Assembly: GCA_039812085.1 (NCBI GenBank)
Contig: JBDHZU010000023.1
Coordinates: forward strand, 1-21,491
Direction: 5' to 3'
Length of the DNA: 21,491 bases
Source: JBDHZU01 sp039812085
GTDB lineage: Bacteria; Actinomycetota; Actinomycetes; S36-B12; UBA10799
In this document: piece after piece, positions 6,058-12,806 of the stretch
Numbering within the stretch: the first letter of the stretch is position 1
Layout: the number at the start of each line of letters is the position of its first letter
Translations under genes and position numbers: made by a program
The notes under the pieces: generated by a model
Told to the model about the DNA's origin: nothing
Databases searched by the model: none
What the model saw: only the letters and a program-made list of their open reading frames with translations

Positions 6058-6909
6058 ATGAATGAGATGGGGGAGTCAGTGGCGCGAATCATCGCCGTGG
6101 CTAATCAAAAAGGTGGAGTCGGTAAGACCACCACCGCAATCAATGTTGCTGCAGCGTTGGCTGAGTTAGGTCAACAAACGCTATTGATCGACCTGGATCC
6201 GCAGGCCAATGCCTCACAGGCAGCCGGGATTACCCGGGCAGATACCGAATTGTCGACCTACGACGTACTCATGGGCGATGTGGAGTTGATGGATGTTGTC
6301 GTCACCACATCGACACCGAACCTTCGCTGTGCACCAGCATCGGTCGACCTCGCCGGTGCCGAGATTGAACTTGTCCAACAAACTCAACGTGAACAACAAC
6401 TCGCCCAGGCGCTGAAACAACTGCCAACCGATATCGACCTCGTGGTGATCGATTGTCCACCAAGTCTGGGTCTACTCACCGTGAATGCCCTCGTCGCAGC
6501 CGACGAACTCGTGGTCCCGGTTCAGGCAGAGTTTTTTGCCCTTGATGGGATGGCTCGGTTGATTGACACCTTGTCGATGGTTCGACAACACCTCAATCCC
6601 ACGCTTGCTATCAGCACAGTGGTGCTGACCATGGTCGATTCCAGTGGGACAGGACGGGAATGGACAGTGGCAGACGAAGTTTCTGCTCAGTTTGGTTCTG
6701 GACTGGCTCGTACTCAGATCCCCCGGGATCGTGCTCTGGCAGAAAGCCCCCGGCTTGGACAAACCGCGCTTTCTTTCGCACCTGGCTCACCTGGTGCCGT
6801 GGCCTATCGGGCACTTGCCGGTGAACTGTTAGCCAGTGCTCTTCCCAAGGTTTCCCGTGAACCTGCAAAGAAACAGACAAAGAAACGGACAAAGGCGGTC
6901 AAAGTATGA
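6058..6909 (+). CDS. parA: Chromosome-partitioning ATPase ParA (Soj)
   Basis: A deviant-Walker ATPase that forms an ATP-dependent gradient on the nucleoid and moves ParB-parS complexes. With the ATG at 6058 it has 283 residues: deviant Walker A KGGVGKTT (18-25, signature Lys18), Walker A' DLDPQ (45-49), and Walker B VVIDCPP (129-135). Upstream in-frame codons extend into rsmG and are unlikely starts. GTG at 6079 has GGGGGAG too close (3 nt), so 6058 is preferred, with a weak ribosome-binding site. The last residues form a basic tail (KKQTKKRTKAVKV) encoded by a 12-bp tandem repeat. It overlaps parB by 4 nt (ATGA). Confidence 0.96.
   Translation: MNEMGESVARIIAVANQKGGVGKTTTAINVAAALAELGQQTLLIDLDPQANASQAAGITRADTELSTYDVLMGDVELMDVVVTTSTPNLRCAPASVDLAGAEIELVQQTQREQQLAQALKQLPTDIDLVVIDCPPSLGLLTVNALVAADELVVPVQAEFFALDGMARLIDTLSMVRQHLNPTLAISTVVLTMVDSSGTGREWTVADEVSAQFGSGLARTQIPRDRALAESPRLGQTALSFAPGSPGAVAYRALAGELLASALPKVSREPAKKQTKKRTKAVKV
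6849..6864. other. Degenerate parS-like sequence in the 3' end of parA
   Basis: GGTTTCCCGTGAACCT matches the 16-bp parS at 12 positions and, like parS site 1, encodes VSRE. The central CACGTG is broken (CCCGTG), so strong ParB binding is not expected. It could be a decayed third site or chance. Confidence 0.3.
6867..6890 (+). repeat. 12-bp tandem repeat encoding the basic ParA tail
   Basis: AAAGAAACAGAC (6867-6878) is followed directly by AAAGAAACGGAC (6879-6890), one mismatch, and then a partial third unit AAAG. It encodes the KKQT/KKRT repeat at the ParA C-terminus and probably arose by slippage duplication. Confidence 0.7.
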
Positions 6910-7937
6910 CAGATCGGGCGAGTAATCAGCGTCGAGCGGCTGCCCAACGGTCCAAAACCCGTCGAGGACTGGCTGCTCTCATTCCGGTATCAGATGATTC
7001 CGCGACCAGCGAGGCCGCTTCCGATCCGCAGGTGGTCGATGTGCGCCAGTCCACGAAGCGTGCTCGTGCTCGACGACCTGACGTCGGTCCGCCTGCTGCC
7101 AGCGCGCACAAAGCGCCTGAGATTGCCGCACCGATCTCGATTGAGGGCTTGACCCTGATCGATGTGAATCCAGCCGAGGTTCATCCCAACCATGCCCAGC
7201 CACGAACAATCTTCGATCCCGATGCGATTGAACAGTTAGCGGCCTCGATCAAAGAAATCGGTTTCCTGCAACCCATCGTGGTGCGTCCTGACGGTGATAG
7301 CTGGGAACTGATTGCCGGTGAACGGCGACTGCGTGCTGCTCGTTCGCTCGACTTACCCAAGATCCCTGCCTTGGTGCGTTCCACGGCAGACGAGGCGATG
7401 TTGCGCGATGCCTTGTTGGAGAACCTGCAACGAGTTCAACTCAACCCGTTGGAAGAAGCCGCTGCGTATGAACAACTCTTGGTGGACTTCGGTTGCACTC
7501 ACGACGAATTGGCCGCGCGGCTGGGTCGATCCCGTCCGCAGATCTCCAACACCGTCCGACTCTTAAAGCTGCCTCCTGCGGTGGCATCGCGAGTTGCTGC
7601 TGGAGTTCTATCCGCTGGGCATGCTCGGGCGCTGCTGTCCGTGGACGATTCTGAGCGTGCCGATGAACTCGCCCGCCGAGTGGTGGCAGAGGGCATCAGC
7701 GTGCGCGGCCTTGAGGAGATTGTGGCGACGGCCAAACCCAAGCGACGGGTAGCGAAACCACAAAAGGCAACGCAGCAACCGGTCGAGCTGGAAGCGGTGG
7801 CTGCACGTTTGTCGGACAAGTATGAGACGCGAGTTCAGGTAGCGATGGGCCGTAAGCGCGGCAAGATCGTGATCGAGTTCGCGGATATTGACGACCTGCA
7901 CCGAATCGTCACCACTATGGATGAGTTGCCCTCGTAA
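6906..7937 (+). CDS. parB: Chromosome-partitioning protein ParB (Spo0J), CTP-dependent clamp
   Basis: Binds parS and, with CTP, closes into a sliding clamp that spreads along the DNA. It has 343 residues. Visible are a long basic, disordered N-terminus (1-80) that would carry the ParA-stimulating region, the CTP-binding N-terminal domain with GERRLRAA (138-145) and ENLQRVQLNPLEEA (172-185), a helix-turn-helix (about 198-223, THDELAARLGRSRPQISNTV) for parS, and a C-terminal dimerisation domain (about 285-343) after a basic linker (KPKRRVAKPQK). The ATG overlaps the parA stop. The nearby perfect parS pair fits its function. Confidence 0.97.
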   Translation: MTDRASNQRRAAAQRSKTRRGLAALIPVSDDSATSEAASDPQVVDVRQSTKRARARRPDVGPPAASAHKAPEIAAPISIEGLTLIDVNPAEVHPNHAQPRTIFDPDAIEQLAASIKEIGFLQPIVVRPDGDSWELIAGERRLRAARSLDLPKIPALVRSTADEAMLRDALLENLQRVQLNPLEEAAAYEQLLVDFGCTHDELAARLGRSRPQISNTVRLLKLPPAVASRVAAGVLSAGHARALLSVDDSERADELARRVVAEGISVRGLEEIVATAKPKRRVAKPQKATQQPVELEAVAARLSDKYETRVQVAMGRKRGKIVIEFADIDDLHRIVTTMDELPS

Positions 7938-7939
7938 TC

Positions 7940-7987
7940 CCTTGTGTAACAAGGCAAATCACGTAGTGCTGCAATGCAACTCATTGC
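7940..7987 (+). other. Two small hairpins downstream of parB
   Basis: CCTTGT-GTA-ACAAGG (7940-7954) begins 3 nt after the parB stop, and GCAATG-CAACT-CATTGC (7971-7987) follows. Neither has a T-run. They may protect or end the parAB message, but neither qualifies as a standard intrinsic terminator. Confidence 0.35.
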
Positions 7988-8097
7988 GTGAATGTGACTG
8001 GGTATTCGTGCAAGAGCTGTCAGCGACAACGACGATCTATGTCAACGAGCGATCTTTGTATGAGTTGCACTGCGGACGTCAGTACCGGTTCCGTTAG
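7966..8097 (+). CDS. Possible 43-codon ORF downstream of parB (weak candidate)
   Basis: A GTG-initiated frame in the 156-bp spacer after parB, ending in TAG at 8095-8097 and overlapping the convergent stop of the membrane-protein gene by 3 nt. Its third codon positions are about 62 percent G or C by hand count, compatible with coding here, and the translation (ending YELHCGRQYRFR) is not low complexity. However, AAGG lies 11 nt upstream, which is too far for a good ribosome-binding site, two hairpins overlap its 5' part, and no family is recognised. Chance remains the likelier explanation. Confidence 0.15.
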   Translation: MLQCNSLRECDWVFVQELSATTTIYVNERSLYELHCGRQYRFR

Positions 8098-8627
8098 GCA
8101 GTGAGTTCGGGCTCTCGCTCCCGTGCCTTGGTTACCGACTTCTTGGTGGAGCGGTCTCGCCGCTCATTGAAGGTTCGTCGCCACCAGAAGATGGACAGAT
8201 AGCCGAATAGCAGTAAGCCGAATACGGCCATCGATGCACTCGCCACGCTATTGAGCCAAGCGCGTGACTCGTGATAGTCGAAGGCAACTCCAGGAGCCAC
8301 TGGAGACCACAGTGCGGGAATCTCAGTACCGACTTGGACATCTTGCGGTGGCTTGTCACTAAAGATCACATTCTCGGCGGCGACTGCCTCGTCGTCGTCA
8401 TAGACGGTTCCTCGCCAGGTGCAATGACTGAACGATGACGATTCGCCGCCGGTGCATTGCCGGTGCTCGAATCGGTAAGTCACACCCTCACCTTTGCCAT
8501 TGCGCGCCTCATATGACTGCAGCAGTGGCGGTACCACCATGGCAAGCGCAGCAGCAAAGGCAATGAACGCTGCCGTGCAGCAGAGCGCTATGCGAACGCT
8601 GCGATGAGCAGGGAAGGAATCGGGCAC
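8094..8627 (-). CDS. Hypothetical two-helix membrane protein, ddl-linked
   Basis: Not recognised. The GTG at 8627 overlaps the TAG of ddl (TAGTG), giving 177 residues; the frame is open further upstream but lies within ddl there. Two membrane helices are visible (about 12-36 and 128-149, the second ending in FWWRR), with a roughly 90-residue loop between them containing two cysteines (Cys58 and Cys69) and an acidic stretch (YDDDEAVAAEN). A basic cytoplasmic tail follows (about 150-177, with RRDRSTKKSVTK). Positive-charge placement suggests both termini inside and the loop outside, where a disulfide could form. As the last gene of the aminotransferase-ddl operon it may act in the envelope, but function is unknown. 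No other in-frame ATG would give a full protein. Confidence 0.75.
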   Translation of the reverse strand: MPDSFPAHRSVRIALCCTAAFIAFAAALAMVVPPLLQSYEARNGKGEGVTYRFEHRQCTGGESSSFSHCTWRGTVYDDDEAVAAENVIFSDKPPQDVQVGTEIPALWSPVAPGVAFDYHESRAWLNSVASASMAVFGLLLFGYLSIFWWRRTFNERRDRSTKKSVTKAREREPELTA

Positions 8628-9583
8628 TACTGAATCGTGGCAGTTCTGCTCGCTGCGTGCCTGACGAGCGGACCCAGAACGTCTCCCATTGTCGTATCGG
8701 AAGCGGTGATGGCCAGTGGAATGAGCGAGGTCTCGGTCATCCCCGGTGCCACGTTGGCTTCCAAGAACCAAGGGGCCCCGGCCTCATCGACGACGAGGTC
8801 CACTCGCCCCCAATCCCGCAAGCCCAGCACGTTGTAAGCGGCCAGCGCGGCCTTTTCTGCAGCGGCTAGTGCGTTGTCGTTCAAGCGGGCGGGAACAAAG
8901 AACTCAGTGGAACCAGCGGTGTAGCGCGCGGCGTAGTCGTAGGCGCCAGAGTCCGGCACGATCTCTACGGCTGGGAGGGATCGCACACCATCAGTGGACT
9001 CGAACATTCCGATTGCCAGCTCACTGCCCACGATGAACTGCTGCAGCAGCACCACATCGCTGTAGGCAAACGCCGCCACCATGGCGGAGGGAAGTTCGTC
9101 GATGCTGGCCACAATGGACAGACCCAGTGCAGATCCGCCTCGATTCGGTTTGACCACCAGTGGGAATCCGAGCCGTTCGGCAATGGGAGGCAGCAGGTTA
9201 GGTGCGCCGAGATCGCGGAAAATTGATTGCGGCAGTGCCACTGAGTCCGGCACATTCACCCCGAGACCACGGACCAAGGTGTTGGCTACTGACTTGTCGA
9301 ACGCTTGTCGACACGCATCGGCGGTGGAGCCCACGTAAGGGACACCAACCAAGTCCAGGACTTCCTGTAGGGAACCATCCTCCCCGGCCGCCCCGTGAAC
9401 CAACGGGATAGCAACGGTGTCTGGGTGTGCCAGGAGGTTGTCGAGTAAGCCTGAATCGACATCGCTCACATTGGCATCGAAACCAACCTGGCGAAGTTCC
9501 TCTGCCACTCGACGTCCGGAGCGAATAGACACGTCACGTTCGGCAGACAGTCCACCGGCGATCACGACGACTCGTTCTGTCAT
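8627..9583 (-). CDS. ddl: D-alanine--D-alanine ligase (ATP-grasp)
   Basis: Joins two D-alanines with ATP to make the dipeptide added to UDP-MurNAc-tripeptide by MurF, in the cytoplasm. The 318 residues match the shorter DdlB-like form (about 306) rather than the roughly 360-residue form. Seen are GGLSAERDVS (10-19; catalytic Glu15), HGAAGEDG (63-70), an ATP-grasp lysine in VVKP (Lys145) with the glycine-rich loop GGSALG (149-154), DYAARYTAG (216-224), and the metal-binding end DLVV...FLEANVAPGMT (262-283; Asp262, Glu275, Asn277). The usual E-x-N-T-x-P-G-M-T has Val in place of Thr. AAAGG sits upstream of the ATG. It begins 14 nt after the aminotransferase gene and overlaps the membrane-protein gene. 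Confidence 0.92.
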   Translation of the reverse strand: MTERVVVIAGGLSAERDVSIRSGRRVAEELRQVGFDANVSDVDSGLLDNLLAHPDTVAIPLVHGAAGEDGSLQEVLDLVGVPYVGSTADACRQAFDKSVANTLVRGLGVNVPDSVALPQSIFRDLGAPNLLPPIAERLGFPLVVKPNRGGSALGLSIVASIDELPSAMVAAFAYSDVVLLQQFIVGSELAIGMFESTDGVRSLPAVEIVPDSGAYDYAARYTAGSTEFFVPARLNDNALAAAEKAALAAYNVLGLRDWGRVDLVVDEAGAPWFLEANVAPGMTETSLIPLAITASDTTMGDVLGPLVRHAASRTATIQ

Positions 9584-9597
9584 GGGTCGACCTTTCG

Positions 9598-10920
9598 CTA
9601 CGGGAGTTCGGGACTGGGAGTAGACGGTCCACGGTGGTAATCCGCAGTGCTGGCATTTGCCCCTGACCCGAAGGTCTCCACGATCTCCATCTCCGCTTCG
9701 ATGATGGCCGACAGTCGCCGGACACCTTCTCGGATTCGTTCTGGTTCGGGGAACGAGTAGCTCAACCGCATGGCATCTCGGCCTTGACCGTCGATGTAGA
9801 AGCCCGTCCCTGGAACGTAGGCGACAAGTCCGGCCACAGCGCGAGGGAGCATGGCAGTCGCGTCTAATCCATCGGGCAAACGCACCCAGGTGAAGAACCC
9901 ACCCTGCGGCTGAGTCCAGGTGGTTCCCGACGGCATGAGGGACTCCAAGGAATCCAACATGGTGTCTCGCCGCTCGCAGTACAAACTGCGGAAGGTCTTG
10001 AGTTGAGCTGCCCAGTCTTGATCGGCCAAGTAGTTCGACACTGTGAGCTGGCTGTAGTTCGACGGGCAGAGCACCGCTGCCTCAGAGGCTAAGACGAGCT
10101 TCTCTCTGATTCCGTGGGGAGCCAACGCCCAACCCACACGCAAACCCGAAGCGATCGTCTTGGAGAACGAGCCTAAGTAGACGACACCGTCAGCGTCATC
10201 GGCCCGGATCGCGCGGGGAACCTCCCCGTCAAAACCCAATAGACAGTAGGGGTCGTCTTCGACCAACAGAATCTTGTTCCGCTGAGCCACCTGAAGGATG
10301 TCGGTTCGTCGCTGTGGTGTCTGGGTGACGCCGAGCGGGTTTTGGTAACACGGGATTGTGTAGATGAGCTTGGGTGTCTTGCCGGCCGCCAGAACCGCGT
10401 CGATGGCTTCCTGTAATCCGGTGGGATTCATGCCGTCGTCGTCAGTCGGTACGTGGACAACGTCGCATTGGTAGGAGGCGAAGACTCCCAGCGCACCCAC
10501 GTAGGACGGACTTTCGACCAGCACGACATCACCTGGGTCGCAGAAGACGCGAACCGTTAGATCCAAGGCCATCTGAGAACCAGGGGTGATCACCACATCG
10601 TCCGGGTGACCAGAGATTCCGGACAACGACATCACGTCACAGATCTGTTCCCGTAGTCGCTCGTCACCTTGCCCGGTGCAGTACTGCAGTGCGGTGGCTC
10701 CCTGTTCCCGGATCATGCGCGCGACCTCGTCGGCCATTTGATCCAGCGGGAGAGCTGACACGAAAGGTGAACCGCCTGCTAGGGACACGACTTCCGGGCG
10801 AGAAGCGACCGAGAACAGTGCACGAATTGCCGAGGTCGTCATGCCGCGGGCGCGGGCGGCGTAGGAATCCACCCAAGGATCTAGTCGAGAACTCGATGGT
10901 CGTAACGAGTGGTCGGACAC
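9598..10920 (-). CDS. PLP-dependent aminotransferase, class I/II (2-aminoadipate/MocR-domain type)
   Basis: A fold-type I pyridoxal-phosphate aminotransferase. With the GTG at 10920 it has 440 residues; AGGAG (10931-10935 on the minus strand), 10 nt upstream, supports this over the longer open frame. Landmarks are PSY (138-140), PCYQNPLG (190-197) with Asn194, EDDPY (221-225), the Schiff-base lysine in SFSKTIASGLRVGW (Lys254), and the carboxylate-binding Arg near the C-terminus (MRLSYSFPE). It resembles the LysN/ARO8-like group that accepts 2-aminoadipate, aromatic or branched-chain amino acids, and lacks the GntR helix-turn-helix of MocR regulators. The substrate cannot be deduced. It is the first gene of an operon with ddl. 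Confidence 0.88.
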   Translation of the reverse strand: MSDHSLRPSSSRLDPWVDSYAARARGMTTSAIRALFSVASRPEVVSLAGGSPFVSALPLDQMADEVARMIREQGATALQYCTGQGDERLREQICDVMSLSGISGHPDDVVITPGSQMALDLTVRVFCDPGDVVLVESPSYVGALGVFASYQCDVVHVPTDDDGMNPTGLQEAIDAVLAAGKTPKLIYTIPCYQNPLGVTQTPQRRTDILQVAQRNKILLVEDDPYCLLGFDGEVPRAIRADDADGVVYLGSFSKTIASGLRVGWALAPHGIREKLVLASEAAVLCPSNYSQLTVSNYLADQDWAAQLKTFRSLYCERRDTMLDSLESLMPSGTTWTQPQGGFFTWVRLPDGLDATAMLPRAVAGLVAYVPGTGFYIDGQGRDAMRLSYSFPEPERIREGVRRLSAIIEAEMEIVETFGSGANASTADYHRGPSTPSPELP

Positions 10921-10999
10921 TGATCTGCACCTCCTGTCGGCACCTGTTTGGTCACATCTTTCGCATGAACTACCCGGATGGCAGTTCAATCAATAGTTC

Positions 11000-11029
11000 T
11001 ACGATGCCCTATCACGGCATGAGAAGGAG
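11000..11029 (+). promoter_or_regulatory. Candidate -10 (TACGAT) and ribosome-binding site for the small membrane peptide
   Basis: TACGAT at 11000-11005 has no convincing -35 match. AAGGAG at 11024-11029 is 7 nt upstream of the ATG at 11037, an ideal spacing. The spacer is divergent, with the aminotransferase gene on the other side. Confidence 0.4.
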
Positions 11030-11036
11030 CAGGCAT

Positions 11037-11135
11037 ATGTCCGTTCGGACAGCACTTAAGGCTGGCGGTCTACTAGTTCTGGGCGCCGTGCTCGGCTTCA
11101 TTGCCGCGATTTTGGCTCCCCGGAAGCACCACTGA
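11037..11135 (+). CDS. Small single-helix membrane peptide (32 residues)
   Basis: A short open frame, MSVRTALKAGGLLVLGAV at its start and APRKHH at its end, with one glycine-rich hydrophobic helix (about residues 9-27) and basic flanks. Evidence that it is real: a strong AAGGAG ribosome-binding site at 7-nt spacing, a possible -10 upstream, an ATG start, and a protein-like membrane segment. Its last 63 nt overlap the 3' end of the convergent cwlM gene, on the opposite strand, so both frames are constrained. It resembles short YtxH-like membrane peptides but is too short to assign. Function unknown. Confidence 0.6.
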   Translation: MSVRTALKAGGLLVLGAVLGFIAAILAPRKHH

Positions 11136-12350
11136 GGTTGGTTGCGTCACGTTTGCCAGTGTGGAAATTGACGCCAACTGACCATCAGCGTGGTCACTGT
11201 CTGCAATGGCATCAGACTCCGCATCTGCGTAGCCACTCGCTTCTGGGGTGAAGAAATTGACCACTGATACGGCGACTGCTTCTGCGAGCACATCGCGGAA
11301 TGCGGCATCGGCCAGTCGCTGAGCGTCGGTAGAACTCGACAAATAGCCGAACTCGATACGCACGGCGGGCATCCGCGTAATCCGCAACAAATCCCATGTC
11401 TTGGGATGCGTACGGCAATCAGTCAGATCGGTTCGACTCACGATCTCCTCTTGCACGAGATCGGCGAACTGAGCACCCATCACTGACTGATCGCGCTCAT
11501 GACCGTAGTAGTACGTCGATACCCCACGGGCATTGCCGCTGGGCTCGGAATCGGTGTGCAGCGAGACCACCAGATCGGCACCGGTCGTATTGGCGAACTC
11601 AGCCCGCACGGTCTCGTCAATGCTGGTTTCTAGCTGATGAGACGGAGGTCGAGAAATGAGAACTTGTGTTCCAATCGCGGCCAGGCGACCTTCAATCCGA
11701 CGACCTAAATCCTCAGCCACTAAGCATTCGGCGAGACGATGTCCAACAACGCCGTAGTCCGTGCCGCCATGTCCTGGGTCGATCACAATGACCTTGTCCG
11801 CGACTCCTGTACGGGACTGTTCGTACCAGTGAGCAGACCGTAGTTGTCGTGCAGCCCCGCCGGTTACTGCCCGCCGAAGCGATCGCAGTGCGCGCCACAC
11901 AGACGGGCCGCAGGTGCCATCAGCGTCGATGCCGACATTGCGTTGGAATTCGCGCAGCGCATGGTCAGTGTCGGGACCAAACACTCCATCGACTCGACCG
12001 GAATCAAATCCCAGGTCGTTGAGTCGTTGCTGCAGTTCGGCGATGTCGTCTCCGGCAACCATGTGAGTGGCGGAGTAGGACACCACGCGGTCTCCCATGC
12101 ACCAGCGGGCTTCTTCTAGTCGCCGGAAAGTAGCCGGACCGACGATGCCGTCAATGATGATTCCGCGGTCTTGCTGGAATCGTCGGACAGCAGCATCGAG
12201 TTCATCGTCGAAGATGCTCGGGTCGCCGTTACCCGAGTCGGGAGGTAAGAGCCCCACTCGTTCCAGTCGGCTGCGCACCTCAGCCACAGCAGAATTGCCG
12301 ACACCGCGTTGTAGGCGCAGTGTCGGCAACCTGGATGAGCTGTTACTCAT
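11073..12350 (-). CDS. cwlM: CwlM-like N-acetylmuramoyl-L-alanine amidase-family protein
   Basis: Family members of amidase type 3 cut the lactyl-peptide bond of peptidoglycan, but mycobacterial CwlM, found at this same position, is a cytoplasmic regulator of MurA. The 425 residues contain two peptidoglycan-binding type 1 repeats (about 15-80 and 98-158, the second with LNDLGFDSGRVDGVFGP), then an Amidase_3 domain (about 186-368) with zinc-ligand candidates His194 (DPGHGG), Glu208 and His265 (SLHTD) and the catalytic Glu333 (RIEFGYLSS). There is no signal peptide or membrane anchor, which fits the CwlM subtype rather than a secreted autolysin. The C-terminal tail (about 370-425) is polar. It lies 22 nt after trxA. 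Confidence 0.88.
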   Translation of the reverse strand: MSNSSSRLPTLRLQRGVGNSAVAEVRSRLERVGLLPPDSGNGDPSIFDDELDAAVRRFQQDRGIIIDGIVGPATFRRLEEARWCMGDRVVSYSATHMVAGDDIAELQQRLNDLGFDSGRVDGVFGPDTDHALREFQRNVGIDADGTCGPSVWRALRSLRRAVTGGAARQLRSAHWYEQSRTGVADKVIVIDPGHGGTDYGVVGHRLAECLVAEDLGRRIEGRLAAIGTQVLISRPPSHQLETSIDETVRAEFANTTGADLVVSLHTDSEPSGNARGVSTYYYGHERDQSVMGAQFADLVQEEIVSRTDLTDCRTHPKTWDLLRITRMPAVRIEFGYLSSSTDAQRLADAAFRDVLAEAVAVSVVNFFTPEASGYADAESDAIADSDHADGQLASISTLANVTQPTSVVLPGSQNRGNEAEHGAQN

Positions 12351-12372
12351 AAGCCGAATGAGGTGGGACTGA

Positions 12373-12696
12373 TCAGCTCACGAAGTCAGACAGTTCAGAA
12401 AGCAGAGCAGACTTTGGCTTGGCGCCGATGATCTGCTTGACGATCTCACCGTTCTGGAACACCGCCATCGTGGGGATGGAGGTGACGCCGTAGGAAGCGG
12501 CAGTCTGCGGGTTCTCGTCGATGTTCAGTTTGACGATCTCGAGCTTGTCTTGATCAGCAGCGATCTGTTCCAAGATCGGGGCGACCATGCGGCATGGGCC
12601 GCACCACTCTGCCCAGAAGTCCACCAAGACAGGCTTATCTGACTGCAGAACGTCGGCGGTGAATGAGCCGTCAGTAACGGCGCGGGTTGCACCCAT
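12373..12696 (-). CDS. trxA: Thioredoxin
   Basis: A small cytoplasmic disulfide reductase: 107 residues with the active site WCGPC (31-35) in VDFWAEWCGPCRM and the cis-proline loop TSIPT (Pro75). I use the ATG at 12696, because AGGAGG (12703-12708 on the minus strand) lies 6 nt upstream and MGATRAVTD fits the family; the longer frame to 12711 adds MRRHT over the ribosome-binding site. It follows trxB by 110 nt and is presumably reduced by it. In mycobacteria the trxB2-trxC pair occupies this place. A small hairpin with a TTCG loop sits just upstream. Confidence 0.96.
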   Translation of the reverse strand: MGATRAVTDGSFTADVLQSDKPVLVDFWAEWCGPCRMVAPILEQIAADQDKLEIVKLNIDENPQTAASYGVTSIPTMAVFQNGEIVKQIIGAKPKSALLSELSDFVS

Positions 12697-12715
12697 GGTG
12701 TGCCTCCTCATGGCG

Positions 12716-12731
12716 GTGGATCGAAATCCAC
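12716..12731 (-). promoter_or_regulatory. Hairpin with a UUCG loop in the trxB-trxA spacer
   Basis: On the minus strand GTGGAT-TTCG-ATCCAC is a perfect 6-bp stem with a UUCG loop closed by a U-A pair, 7 nt upstream of the trxA ribosome-binding site. A second inverted repeat, GTCAGC (12759-12764) with GCTGAC (12777-12782), lies further upstream. No T-run follows. It may set the trxB/trxA ratio through mRNA stability or processing. Confidence 0.4.
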
Positions 12732-12806
12732 AGTGATTGGGTTGTTTAGGTCTTGGGTGTCAGCGTACGTGTCTGGGCTGACGGTTGGGTATTTGTCGAA
12801 TGAGTG

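Noticed and set aside
12724..12732. AAATCCACA as a DnaA box near trxA
   Set aside because: It has two mismatches, is isolated, and is part of the hairpin stem upstream of trxA.
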